This document shows positions 1 to 10,671 of a DNA stretch of 60,000 bases, piece after piece; within the stretch, counting starts at the first letter, position 1, and every line of letters starts with the position of its first letter. The stretch comes from Tubiluchus corallicola (Eukaryota > Priapulida > Priapulimorpha > Priapulimorphida > Tubiluchidae), in the NCBI GenBank assembly GCA_030141605.1, contig JAQGDQ010000036.1, forward strand, positions 746,001 to 806,000, in the 5' to 3' direction. The notes below the pieces were generated by a model, which had not been told where the DNA came from, made no database searches, and worked only from the letters and a program-made list of their open reading frames with translations. Both the position numbers and the translations under genes were made by a program.

Positions 1-50
1 CCTTTTCCGCATTTAACATAATTCAAAAATGCTACAAATTTTTTCTTTAG

Positions 51-151
51 GCATTCGTGGCTAATGGTTTTGCACCACAAGCAACTTTCAAACCAACCAG
101 TCCTGGCCCTCATCAAGGTCAACAAGGCTTCCATGTTATCAACAGAAATAG
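51..151 (+). CDS. LARP4: LARP4 exon 1 of those in the window
   Basis: Acceptor TTTCTTTAG at 42-50, donor GTAATG at 152. It encodes FVANGFAP and FKPTSPGP motifs followed by a basic INRNR end, matching the NGF...FKP linker that follows the RNA-binding region in LARP4B. It ends in phase 2 if it starts in phase 0. Confidence 0.72.
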
Positions 152-3100
152 GTAATGGCTGAAATTTTGCTGTTTTAAATTTTTGTTTGCGTGTCTATTA
201 TAGATTGTCTTGTTTTGCCCTTATATTGCTGCTTTTTAGTAGTGGTGGAAGGTTAGTAATAGTAAGACTGACTACTTTCAGAAACAAATCTGGTCATCGA
301 TCATCAAATAATGATCGGTTAGAAAGAAACAGCTTTGACTATGGCCGACCGTCATATGACCGGTATTCAAACACAAGTAGCAGTCATAGTAGACACAGTG
401 GTGTCAATCAGCGCTCTTACAGCGATTCTTCTACATACAGGGATAAATCAGAATCCATTCATTCCAGGTACAATAGCATGCTTTGCAATTGTAAATGTTG
501 CTTCATCATGTTGCTGTATGTGTTTCATGTTTTTGTTTAATAGTTAGCAAAGTTTTTGTCAGTTTTATTGTTTTGCGCCATCATAGTAAACAATGAATGG
601 ATTATCATTATTATCATGTTTTTATTCAAGCCTTATGTAATTTGCAATTATAAATGAAAATTTATTTTGTATTACCTTTTTCTATTGAATTTTTGTGTAA
701 TTTGCAATTATGAAGAAAATGTTATTTATACAGAGGAGATGCTCATTCACCTAATTACGGTACTCATGTTGGCAATCACACTATTCTGTTGACTGAGAGA
801 AAACAAGAAGGGGAAGCACAGACTACAGCTTTTCGAGGATTGGAAGCAAAGGATGTAATGGGGCAGCCTATCAGGTATTCTGTCATTTTTGCTTTTAAAA
901 CTAGAAAACTTTGCTTGACATGAACATACTTGTAGTGCAAGTCATGTAAACATGTGTCTCTTGATCCTGATTCACAGTGCCAGATTGGCACCACCTAGTT
1001 TAGAAAATGTTGCCTTCTGTACTGACATGGATTTAAGATTAAATTATCAATTGTGGCTTATTACCAATTAAAATGCTTTGAACCTAAACAAGTATAATAA
1101 TTTTTTCTATAGTTTTATATTGGATGGCTTGGGTACGGTGTATGCTTGGGTACAAAAATTAAGTAATGTGATGATTGCTGCAAAGTTAAGCAACGGATCT
1201 GCCATATTGCCATCTGTTTCTCTAATGTAGAGAGCATGTGCACACTTTGGAACATGTCTAAGGTGCTTTTCAACACTTGATCATAGAGGATTGTCCTTTA
1301 TAAGCTAAGATGTGGTCCTGCAGCAGTCACTTAACATTGAACACTTTACTCTGGTAAACTGGGGATTTCATTTGCCGTACTGCCATCTGCTCCTCTCATG
1401 TAGCGGCCATGTGCATACATACGAACCTAGCTAACACACATCCGATGTATAATCTATCTAATCTTAGAGGATTGTCCTTTTTATAAGATAAGTTGCCTTA
1501 TAAGATAATAATCACTTAACATTGAATTCTGGATTTTGGTTTGTAATGTATCAAATTGTATGAACATATGTCGTATTATATTTTAATTTTTTCAAGCGAA
1601 TACTTTTGAAAAGGCATACATTGTGGTATTGCTGCTGCTAACGTATAGCTTAGCCAGACATTAATGGTAGGCTTGTGTTTAAATCCTCTCAGTTAGGAAA
1701 TTGAACTCATATTACATGTAGCTGTATTACAGTGAATCAAAGAACTCTAAATTATTAGAACACCAACAAGCCTTTTCACCTCCTAATTCCCAGTGTTGTT
1801 AAGCGATCATGAAAAATTGATTGCGATCACAATCACGATCCATTTTCAGAGCTGGCTACAATTCAGATCACGATCGCGATCAAATAATTTAACACTTGAT
1901 ATACGTAAATGTACAACTTAAGACAAACCAGTATTTTTGTTTACATATGGTTGTATTTAAAGGGTGTTTTTTTGCACTGCACATGCATTTTGATGCAGTG
2001 CCAGTACAGTGGCCCTATCTTAATATAATAATTTACTTTTAATATATTTGTAATAAACTAAATTTACTAAAACTAAACTAAGGCAATTCTCTAAAACTCT
2101 AACTAAAACACTACAAATTAGGTATTACCACTGAAACACGGTTTTGACTAGCATTTTTCTTGTCAAAGCGCTCGTCAAAATGTCTTTTACCACAGCAAGA
2201 AAGATGCAAATATTGCTGGCTAAAAAATGCTGTAACGCTGAAGCGATGAAACTATCCGTGAAAATATTAATTGCATGAGAAGCGATTTCACTCTTCAAAA
2301 CACCACAAAAATGCTCATGAAAACATCTATCGCTGAAAAAACGTTCTTACAAGTTAGAGCTTTTTTCTCACTGCATAACAAAATTGCAACGTTATTCGCT
2401 GTAGGTTGCACACTGCACATGTCATTGAACATGGAATACTTATTCACATTAAATGTGCAAGAATAAATTATGAACATGTGACTTGTTATGCATGTTTTTA
2501 TCGGAAGTATTCGTCAATTACGTTATGAGAAAATGATTGCAATCCATTGTAAAGTCACAGAATTTGATCTCGATACTGATCGCGATCATTTTCGATTTTG
2601 ATCGTTACAACCTGCTAATTCCTAATGGAGTGCAGTTTTTTCTGTAAACTGATTTAGTGCTGCACTAATTGCAGGTTTTTTTTATTTTAGGATGCACAGA
2701 CGAAGACGGAGAGACGCTGATACTGTTGAAATTCCAGTGAACAGTACCAGCTCTGCCGCTACGACAAATATTAGTGCCAGCTGTACTTCTCGCATGACCA
2801 AAAATAGTTCCTCACAAACTGCAACGACAAATGCATCAACTTCCACTACTGCCAAAGATGGAAAACCTGGTTCTCCAACATTTGCATTAGAATCTAGTTC
2901 CTTTCCTCCTCTACCTGGTGCCACGGTACAAATTAAGAAATTTATTTCATTTACAAACAAGAATTTTAACAGTGTAAAATCATCGACTTTCCTTGAACTT
3001 TTTATCATTTTTTTAATATAAATGTTGCATATTAGTTTTATAGAAAATTACTTAATTTGAGTTTCAGTTCTAGTAAAAAAAATTACTGTTCTTGCACAGC

Positions 3101-4965
3101 TTCAGAAGTTTGCGTATTTTCAGCAGTTTCCGTAATGATTTTCAACAAGTAATATTATAGCATCATTCAAATTAACTGTCTGTTAGGTTATGATTGCAAT
3201 TATGATAGTAAATTATTTATGGATGAATTATTTCTAGCATTCACAGTCATAATCTAATTAATAATTCTAATATTAGTGTACGTTTTTTTACTTTCTAACA
3301 AACTACTTGCATTTTTACATAGCATTTATATCAACACCATGTTTATTGTCCTCTTAATTTCTGATGAATATAATCAAAATTTTTAAATTGATAATTTAAT
3401 ATAAGAAACACATAAATATGCAAGTTGCTAGTGGTTTTTTGTCACTTCTTTTGTCAATATTTTTGTGCTGCACAGCCTGCCACAAAAGCAGAAGATGTTT
3501 TTGAGAGCAGGATAGCGGATGTTGTGAAAGGCACGGCAAAACCTCTGACCCGAGACAGCAAGACTCAAACACCTCTTTCTCCTACACTCAAGGATAGTGC
3601 AACTTTGACAAATGGTGATGTCCAAAATCACTCTCCGCTTTCTGGTTCACCTACTAAGTAAGTTATCAAGATGTATTTTTGCAAGATCATCATAGTTGTA
3701 GTTTACAGCTGCTATTAAAAAAATCTCATATGGTTTTACTAGACATTTGTGTTTTTTGTACAGTATTAGTAACATATATTTCTGAAACACTTTGTAAGTA
3801 TAAGATGAGATATCATGTAAGTCTTACTGTACAAAATTTGCTAAGACAGACATTTTCAAGAGTAGACTTGAAAATTTTAGGGTCACAAAAGCTTCATCAA
3901 CACAATCTAAAGCTGCTGTTATGTCGGAAAAGCATCCAAAATCAGAAGATGAAACATCAGAAATCAGTGCGAAGTCATCTGCTGCAACTGCAATGCCCTC
4001 ATCAAAACTTCCACGTGAAAACAAGCATGTCTTATCTCATTCAACTGCAGTGCATCACAGCAAAGTTCTGTCTATGGAAACGCATGTGAAGTCTCATCTT
4101 GCAGCGGTCCCCTCAAATGATGCAGAGCCTAGTAACCAACTAGTAAGTAAAACATTTTTTACATATTATTTAGTGTTAAAATTTATGTTATTTTTAATTT
4201 TCTTACATTTTTGTTCATATATTTAAAGAATTGTGTTTCAAATATTGCTCATATTTTATCAGTGCATTAATACAGTGTATACTACATAGAATTTAGAGGA
4301 AAAGGGCCCTACAAAGCTAAGCTATGCACAGATGGTTCAGAGAGCTCGAGAAAAAGCAGAAAAGCAAGCCCATGAGAAAGAACAATGTGATAAGGAAAGC
4401 AAAGATAAAACAAATAATCGAGAAAAGGAAAAACCAAAAGAACCCATATCAACAGGTAAGGATTTCCTAGTTTGTCATCTTCTCATACTTTTTATTTCAA
4501 TTTCTTATGGCTGTCTAAAAGTTGAACTTTTGGCTTTTTCCTTAGCCTTTAAGGAAATGAGTTATTTTGTATTCATTGATGCTTATTAGTGTATACTGGC
4601 CCTAATTAAAAGTTACTTAGTAGTTTGCATCAACTATTATTATTAAAAATTTTTCAGCCAAGCTTATACTGAAAGAGACATCTCGTGTACTTCGAGACCC
4701 CAGAGAAGAACAGTCACGTAATTTTCGAGATTCAAGGGATGAAACCACTCGTACTTTTCGGGATTTTCGAGATGAGCTGCCTCACAGTTTTCGGGATTCA
4801 CGAGATGAACCATCGCGTAATCTGCGAAATTCGCGTGATTATAAAATGCGTTCTACTCGCCAATATGATGGTTATCGTGATTGGTACGACCGTGATTATG
4901 ATCGTGATCGCGATCGCTATGAGCGTTCTCGTTACAACTCTAGTCTACGCTCTCCAACAAAGTAA
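51..4965 (+). CDS. LARP4: La-related protein 4 (LARP4/LARP4B-type), C-terminal 526 residues, 5' end outside window
   Basis: Eight exons (51-151, 282-467, 734-874, 2691-2925, 3476-3657, 3881-4142, 4290-4455, 4658-4965) join in one frame to a TAA at 4963-4965. Seen: a block reading ALESSSFPPLPGAT then AEDVFESRIADVV across the 2925/3476 junction, a later LSYAQMVQRA block, and a long Ser/Thr/Lys/Arg-rich tail. Family knowledge: LARP4/LARP4B proteins bind poly(A) RNA and poly(A)-binding protein in the cytoplasm and stabilise mRNA. Vertebrate LARP4B carries the same SSFPPLPG, EDLFENRL and SYAEICQR landmarks in the same order downstream of its La module. The La motif, RRM and PAM2 motif would lie upstream of base 1. 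The first exon's incoming phase is inferred (phase 0). The C-terminal 11-residue repeats are not known to me from the family. The identification rests on recalled motifs, not a search. Confidence 0.82.
282..467 (+). CDS. LARP4: LARP4 exon 2 (Ser/Arg/Tyr-rich linker)
   Basis: Acceptor TACTTTCAG before 282, donor GTACAA at 468, phase 2 in and out. It encodes a low-complexity Ser/Arg/Tyr/Asp-rich, probably disordered segment. The phase joins exactly to the exons on both sides. Confidence 0.78.
734..874 (+). CDS. LARP4: LARP4 exon 3
   Basis: Acceptor ATTTATACAG before 734, donor GTATTC at 875, phase 2 in and out. It encodes a polar segment without a recognised domain. It is kept because phase and splice sites fit the chain. 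Confidence 0.7.
1201..1545. repeat. Imperfect tandem duplication, unit about 175-185 bp
   Basis: Landmarks occur twice in the same order: TTGCCATCTG/CTGCCATCTG (about 1207 and 1380), GAGGATTGTCCTTT (about 1286 and 1467) and CACTTAACATTGAA (about 1328 and 1513). Spacing between copies grows from about 173 to 185 bp, so the copies have diverged by indels. No target-site signs were seen, so simple local duplication is likely. Confidence 0.7.
1791..2614. mobile_element. Non-autonomous hAT-type DNA transposon, 824 bp, with 8-bp target duplication
   Basis: The left end reads CAGTGTTGTTAAGCGATC. The right end, read on the minus strand, is CAGGTTGTAACGATC. Both ends continue into GATCGCGATC-rich subterminal sequence. 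The 8-bp CTAATTCC flanks the element directly on both sides (1783-1790 and 2615-2622). An 8-bp duplication with CAG-starting inverted ends is the hAT signature. No transposase-like reading frame is inside, so it must have been moved by an enzyme encoded elsewhere. Confidence 0.88.
2691..2925 (+). CDS. LARP4: LARP4 exon 4 (basic stretch and SSFPPLPG motif)
   Basis: Acceptor TTTATTTTAG before 2691, donor GTACAA at 2926, phase 2 in, phase 0 out. It starts with a basic run (RMHRRRRRDAD), continues with a Ser/Thr-rich stretch, and ends in FALESSSFPPLPGAT. That last piece is the most conserved landmark of the LARP4/4B C-terminal region. Confidence 0.85.
2926..3475 (+). other. LARP4 intron, 550 bp
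   Basis: AT-rich and without a recognisable feature. The exon-4 reading frame stays open some way into it, which can look like coding sequence but is not supported by the conserved join to exon 5. Confidence 0.7.
3476..3657 (+). CDS. LARP4: LARP4 exon 5 (AEDVFESRI motif)
   Basis: Acceptor CTGCACAG before 3476, donor GTAAGT at 3658, phase 0 in, phase 2 out. It opens with PATKAEDVFESRIADVVKG, directly continuing the SSFPPLPG block as in LARP4B (EDLFENRL), then a Thr/Ser/Pro-rich linker. Confidence 0.85.
3881..4142 (+). CDS. LARP4: LARP4 exon 6
   Basis: Acceptor AAATTTTAG before 3881, donor GTAAGT at 4143, phase 2 in, phase 0 out. It encodes a Ser/Ala/Lys/His-rich disordered linker. Another frame in this stretch is also open but lacks matching splice phases. 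Confidence 0.78.
4290..4455 (+). CDS. LARP4: LARP4 exon 7 (LSYAQMVQRA block)
   Basis: Acceptor TACATAG before 4290 (phase 0); a nearby TTTAG would break the frame. Donor GTAAGG at 4456, phase 1 out. It encodes KLSYAQMVQRAREKAEK and then a Lys/Glu-rich helix-like stretch. The first part matches the conserved KPSYAEICQR block of LARP4B. Confidence 0.82.
4658..4965 (+). CDS. LARP4: LARP4 terminal exon with five 11-residue repeats
   Basis: Acceptor TTTTTCAG before 4658, phase 1 in; the frame ends at TAA 4963-4965. It opens AKLILKET. From 4681 to 4845 there are five tandem 33-nt units with the consensus S/T-R-x-F-R-D-S-R-D-E-x, then an Arg/Asp/Tyr-rich tail and a final SLRSPTK. The alternating Arg/Asp pattern resembles RD/RS-type low-complexity tails, but no function is assigned. 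Confidence 0.85.
4681..4845 (+). repeat. Five in-frame 33-bp coding repeats in LARP4 C-terminus
   Basis: Units start at 4681, 4714, 4747, 4780 and 4813 with no length change. Examples are SRNFRDSRDET (unit 2) and TRTFRDFRDEL (unit 3). Units 1 and 5 are most diverged. This is a coding minisatellite kept in frame. Confidence 0.9.
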
Positions 4966-7900
4966 AACTTGATATTGTGATTGTATTGCCACAGTAATTA
5001 ACAAATGCCCTGTAGGCAGAACATTATTGTGGATATTTTGCTGTGGTAAATACAATACTGTGTTAGTGATGCCTGACTTATAAATTGCTTAACTTTTCTC
5101 CATTGTATTCATTTGAAGAGAAAAAGAGGTAGATACAATGTTTGTGGTGGATTCAAGAATTGTGCGAGAAACTATGTGGAAATCGTCCAAATTTTTAGTC
5201 CTATAATTTTCTTGCCGTTTTCATATTACCATTTGGGTAGGGTTGATTAAGTCCATAGTCATTTTTGTCTTTGGCTTAATGTGTATAGCTGTTTAGTCAC
5301 AACTTGCATAAATGAGTAAGAAGTATTCTTGTTATGAAACAATTACTCATTTAATTATGTTGAAATGCTTTTCCTCCATCACTTAACATTATGGCTAATT
5401 TACTCCAGAGTGAGTATTGTTTCCAAATTAGCATTTTAATTTAAACTCGATCTCTTAGTTAGAACCCTTGTTTATTTTGGACAAAAAGCTGGTCCTGCAT
5501 TATTGGTGATAGTATTGTGATATTGTTTTGTTTTTCATTAAAATTAAATTTTGGATGGCTTAGCTAAGTCAGTAGCACATGTGAATGCACAGGATGCTGA
5601 ACTATTGTTGGTCATTTTGTGAAAGAATTCAGATGTCTTTAGTCCAGATGATGTGATATTAGCACTGAAGTATTATAGTATACAAGTAGCTGAGAAGAAT
5701 AACTCAGTCTAGGCATTGTGCAAGTTAAAGCATTTTTGACTTTCATTTAAATTTTTGGCTATTGGTAGAATATTAGGCTGTAGTATAATTCACATGTGCA
5801 AGGAGAGCCTCTTTGACCTCTTTAGTGCCTCGGTTTATTGTTTTGTAGATTGCTTTGTAAGCTGAATCTGGTATCTAGAAAAGACGTGGGCATTACTAAT
5901 CGTGAAACGTAAATTTGCGCGATAATTTGCTAGTTGTCTTGTTACTATAACTGGAGAGTTTAATTATCTGTTAGGTCAGCGTGATAAGCATTTGTTTTGT
6001 TTAATTTTTATTGTGCAAAATTTACCGTCTTACTCTGTTACGTATTTGAAAAAAGAAAACTACGCCATATTGCAGTAATTTCACTAACTTTGCAGTAGTC
6101 TCATCATGGTAACATAGTCAGGCCTGTCTGAAAATAAGGAAAAAGTTTTTGCTTGCTTGCGATCAAAATATTGGAGATGGCTTATGAATGTGATGGCATA
6201 TTGCTTGGTGAGTAAGTAATTATATGACAAACTTGTGCATTTGTTAATATCTTTTACCTTTTATGATGGCATTAATAGAAATGCTTAGGGAATGACATTA
6301 CTTAGGATTGGTATACGTTGACTGAATTGCATTTGATTAATTGGTTCGTTTGTGTTCATGTGTTCATAATAATAATTATGCTAACATACATATATATTAA
6401 ACGTAACTAATAGCAAGTGTAAAATATAAAAATTTATTTTTTGAAGAAAATACATATACTGTTGTAAAAATGAATGTGTGAGCTTGATCCTTGTATGCAA
6501 GTATAATTACTTCCTGCTAGATGTATTCAGTGGTTTAATTAATTCAGTAAGAATGTTGGGCCATGTTCTATTTTCTTCAATGCAGTTTCTATTTTACTAA
6601 CCTGCTCCAGTCTTCATTTGTTGTTGTTATACACGTAGGTTAGATTCATACTTAGTCGTTATCATATCTATTAAGTTTTTTTCATAAATTTATCTTTTGG
6701 ATTGTCAGTAGGGTAGAGTACATTGTATTATCAGTAACTTTGCTGGATGTTTTGTTGATCTTCGTATGTGGTTTGTGGAATGTATACATAAAAATGGATG
6801 TACATGTACGCAGCTAAAACTTAATGCTGTGCCTTTTCTTTTAATTGTTTTGTTTAGTTGTATTGGAATAACTGCAAGTGGCCCAAGCATAGCTAGCAAC
6901 CAACAAAATAACAATTCTTTCGTGTTATGAGCATTTTAATGCTTGTCTTTGCTAGATTAAGGCTCTTATAAAACAAATTACCGTTTTAATTTGTTTTATG
7001 TTAACAAGATTTTGTTATTATTAATTTGTCATCATGAGAAATTTTTCTTTGTTGTTAATGATATTGGGAAATGTATTTTTGCTGTAGCGCTGCAGTTTTG
7101 TTAGTCTTGTCAACTGTTGCATATTGCTTTCCTATATCATGTGTTGCTACTTTCTCGTTTTAAAAATATTGTCGTTCCCTAATATCATTTCCAGAAAATT
7201 GTGGCTCTGTGCAATTAGTTTTTATTTTATTGATCAGATTTTGACATTATTTGTGCGTATAACATTATTTTTTTCTACTCATTTCTGAATGTTGTATGTA
7301 ACCTTGTACCACATAAGAGAAACATGTCATTTATATGTTAAGTCAATTATGAGCAGGACCTTTACCTACTGATTTAACTAGTCTGAATTACGAAACTGAT
7401 TTTTTTTTGCATTTTATAATCAAACTTGAAATGCTAAAAGAAGATCTCTTTGTCCGAATGGTATAGGTTTATTATTTGTTGTGGTTGTTGCAGCTTGTCA
7501 TTAAACAATAGTTGAATTTGTTAATTATGTTCATATTTGGAAATACGGTACAGTGTAATAGTCATGTATGTATTCATTTGTCAGAAATGCATATTGGTAC
7601 TGCTGAGTTTTAATTATCTCAAAGTTAGTTAAGTTTCTAATGTACACGAAAATGTTGACAAAAACAATTGATTTTATTATCACATTTATTAAGAGTTAAT
7701 ATGGTATCCAACGTTAAATGTATGACATGAAGTACAAATTTCATTATTAGTAGCTTATTAAAAAATTTTACTTATTTATAGCCCGTAATACATAAATATA
7801 AAAAAACAGCAGGAAATTGTGTGGATTTTTTTCCAGAGCAGTTTATGCAATAATAAGATTCATCAGCATTTTTATTGATAACATTATTATAAACAAAAAC

Positions 7901-8720
7901 GGCTGTAAGAAAGTGTTGTGATTAAGTTCATTACTGCAGGGGTAATAATAGCAGCTGGGTTGGTGGCTTTTTTCTAACGGTTTTCATATTATAAAAATCA
8001 AAGTGCAAATCTAATATGTACCGCCTACCTTTAAATTATTGTACAATAGACTATAAGTTACAAGAAGTAGATTCTGCTAAATCTGTATTAAAATAGTAGA
8101 CACATGTGCAACTTTTGTCCAACTTTTTTGTTTGCTTAGGTGGTCGTATTGTCTTCAGTGTACATTTAATCAGCTAAGTTAATTTATTTCAGCAAAATTA
8201 AATTAGTGATCGTTTGGATGATATGTGATCTTATTATTGTAAGTAGTTACCTATCCTATTGTATCCTAGTAGATCGATGATAAAGGTTTGAATGAAGAAT
8301 TTTGCTATTAGCTTCCTGACTAACTAATTATGTAAACCATAACATACGAACTGAGTATGAAGATATAGTAATTCTTTGTTATGTATTGTTAATGAGAAAT
8401 CTGTAATTACAATAATGAAGTGAATTTTTTCATCATTTTTGGAGCAAATTAGAATTATAATTAGGCCTACTCTAAAATGGATAGAAACTTTCTAAATATA
8501 TAGTTAGGACAAAGGGTACACCTGTTCACTTGAGCTTTACTTGTAATGCAAGTCATTGACAGGATTACCAACAAAAATCCCGTATACCAAGCTTTTATGG
8601 TTGTATTTCAGTACCTCATTGCCTGTGCATTTTTCTCATCATAGGCAGTTAATTAATTCCCAGTTGTTGTATATGTATGCATTCAATGCATGAAATAAAC
8701 GTGTGAAATTATTTGCTTTA
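4966..8720 (+). other. Probable long 3' UTR of LARP4 plus non-coding sequence
   Basis: About 3.7 kb of T-rich sequence without a convincing reading frame. The first clear AATAAA I noticed on the + strand after the stop is at 8694-8699, followed by GT/T-rich sequence, which would make this one long 3' UTR. Earlier ATTAAA variants (for example near 5537) could give shorter transcripts. Nothing else is recognised here. Confidence 0.4.
8694..8699 (+). terminator. Candidate polyadenylation signal AATAAA for LARP4
   Basis: AATAAA followed within about 60 bp by GT- and T-rich sequence, the usual layout of an animal cleavage and polyadenylation site. It is placed by motif only. Confidence 0.35.
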
Positions 8721-8765
8721 GTCATTTTTACTGTGTTATTGTATTTATCTTGATGGGTGCTGTGC

Positions 8766-8766
8766 G

Positions 8767-8799
<33 letters not shown>

Positions 8800-8875
8800 A
8801 TAGAGAGAGTCTTTAGACTCTTTATACCCAATATCAGGCATATGTATATATATATGTATATGTATGTATGTATAG
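8766..8875. repeat. TATG/TA microsatellite island, two copies
   Basis: Two (TATG)n/(TA)n tracts about 70 bp apart. Each is followed by a similar tail (TATAGAGAGAGTCTTTAGACT and TATAGAGTGAGTGTTTAGACT), so the tract plus tail was duplicated as a unit. Confidence 0.85.
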
Positions 8876-9678
8876 AGTGAGTGTTTAGACTAGATCAATG
8901 GCGGAGTTAAATACAAGTGTATATACACGTGCCTATTTCTATGAATGTATGCCCTCTATTACACACACACACGACTAGCTATAAATATAATAACAATAGT
9001 TGTGGGACCGTCAAGAATACACAGATTTGATGGATAACGTTAAAATACTAAGTTAGAATTCGGTATAATTATAGTACAGCGTAGAACTTTTGGCTAAAGT
9101 TTACAATTAATAGTTCCAGAAACGGGTATTTAAATTGCGTGGGGAATTGTAAACTCCTTCAGACCTTTTTTAATTCAATGTAAAGTCAGAACTAAAGTTA
9201 ATGCTAAAGTGCTAGATGCATTACTAAATCTAAAGAAGAAAGTAACTCGCCCATTTTTCCTTTCACATAATTTATCAGCACACCTCAACGAACAAATGAC
9301 AGGTAGAAACTAATAGTCTTTATGTTGGTAAAAACAATAACTTTTGATGCTTACCTTTACAAATCGATAGTCCGTACTTTAAAAGAATACTGCCACATGA
9401 GTTATGTACTTATTATCAGCCTTATAACTGAATAGATAAGTTGCGAAGTAGCTGGGTTTATTTGATATCATCCCTGCAGTCTTATTCAACGAATGACCAA
9501 TAAAGGACGTTCGATAAAGGTTTTTGCTACGTCAAGTCCATTTTACGGAAAGAAGATGCGCTGAGGATATTTCTTCTCGATCCTTAAATGTTGATGATTT
9601 CTTCGGAATACTCGTTTCTGAGTACTTCTCATAATATCGCCCTAAAAATTTCTGGATGCCGGGCTTCCGCTTATAAAT

Positions 9679-10095
9679 TCAGCTTTTTTCTTCCGGCGCA
9701 TTTATGAACGGTTTATTCCTGATGGATTGAGAGATACATAAGTTTGAAAACGTGTTCCTTCTAATCACCTCGCGTAAATCCTTTGGGATATAATTAGAGT
9801 AAGACATAAATGCTCTGTAACGACAGGAGTTTAAATTTGTTGAATTAATCAGATTCCAGGTAATCGATAGGGGCTCGTCTTCACTGATATTGAGCATCTT
9901 CTTACATAGCAGTTGTCTCCGCCTTTTCAAAATTAATTCTTTTAAAAGAGGCATATCTGCTTCTATGTAACACAACTCGTTTTATGAGGAATATTTTATT
10001 CCCAGTAGCGCTTTCACAACTTTGTTGTATAACACCTAGAGTGTTCCAAAGTCTGATGGTAACCAAGTTTCTGCTGCTTTGTATGTATGAATATA
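9679..10095 (-). pseudogene. Decayed non-LTR retrotransposon (LINE) C-terminal fragment, possible
   Basis: On the minus strand one frame runs from about 10095 to 9679, broken by two stop codons. It contains YNKVVKALLGI followed by a KRRRQLLCKKML stretch. This layout resembles the thumb and C-terminal part of LINE reverse transcriptases (…YN..L..LLG…). No catalytic motif is in the fragment. The similarity is weak, and an unknown host pseudogene is the alternative. Confidence 0.45.
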
Positions 10096-10504
10096 TATCT
10101 ACATATCTCTGATACTTTTCATCATTTTTCCTTAGAATTTCATTGGAAGTAATAAAAATGAAACTTACCTCTTCATTTTCGGCTTCGGAAGAGAATTTGG
10201 AATGCAACTAACCCGAATCTGATTGCTTCACCAAAAATTGAAGCTACTCTTGTGGCATCATTCGCCGTATCAAAGAATGAATAATGAATATTGGAGTTGC
10301 AGCGTCTGACTAGAGATGGCACGACGAGATGCTGCGCAGTTTACCTGTCGCACTTGGCTAATTAACAGAGTTCGCTCACCTGTGTTAAATCATGTGACCA
10401 AAAACGCCATGCTAGTTTACACGGCTACTGCTGCAATAGAGCATGTCTATATAGAAATAAGGTGATGTCTGTCTGGATTAATTAACACGCTCTGTGGGCA
10501 TACA

Positions 10505-10571
10505 TATTTTACTTTTTATATTTTGCTGTTTTAGTGCATATATATGACTACAGAGTGCTGAGAATAAAAGG
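10505..10571 (+). promoter_or_regulatory. Possible core promoter of the LRP2-like gene
   Basis: A TTTTTATATTTT stretch near 10512-10523 lies 50-60 bp before the start codon, with a second TA-rich CATATATATG at 10538-10547. The sequence just upstream (about 10300-10460) is less AT-rich than its surroundings. No initiator can be fixed by eye. Confidence 0.25.
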
Positions 10572-10671
10572 ATGTTGCTAAAACTCACCATTTTGGTGAT
10601 TTTTGCGGTCCTGAGCTGGACGTCAAGCCAGGAAACGTCCACGACACGTTCTCAGACGACATCTACACCAA
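10572..10671 (+). CDS. LRP2: LRP2-like exon 1: start codon and signal peptide
   Basis: The ATG at 10572 has A at -3. It encodes [16 protein letters not shown], a short basic n-region and hydrophobic core, with likely cleavage after TSS. A Ser/Thr-rich stretch ([12 protein letters not shown]) follows and could be O-glycosylated. Donor GTAAGT at 10672, phase 1, which fits the first LDLa exon 7.9 kb downstream. An extra small exon inside that intron cannot be excluded. Confidence 0.78.

Larger units (their letters stand above)
875..2690 (+). other. LARP4 intron of 1,816 bp holding two repeats
   Basis: Non-coding. From about 1200 to 1545 it holds an imperfect tandem duplication, and from 1791 to 2614 a complete hAT-type non-autonomous transposon (separate entries). 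The rest shows no feature I can support. Confidence 0.7.

Noticed and set aside
3679-4089. 136-codon open frame overlapping LARP4 exon 6
   Set aside because: It is a different frame from the one joining the conserved LARP4 blocks and has no matching splice phases.
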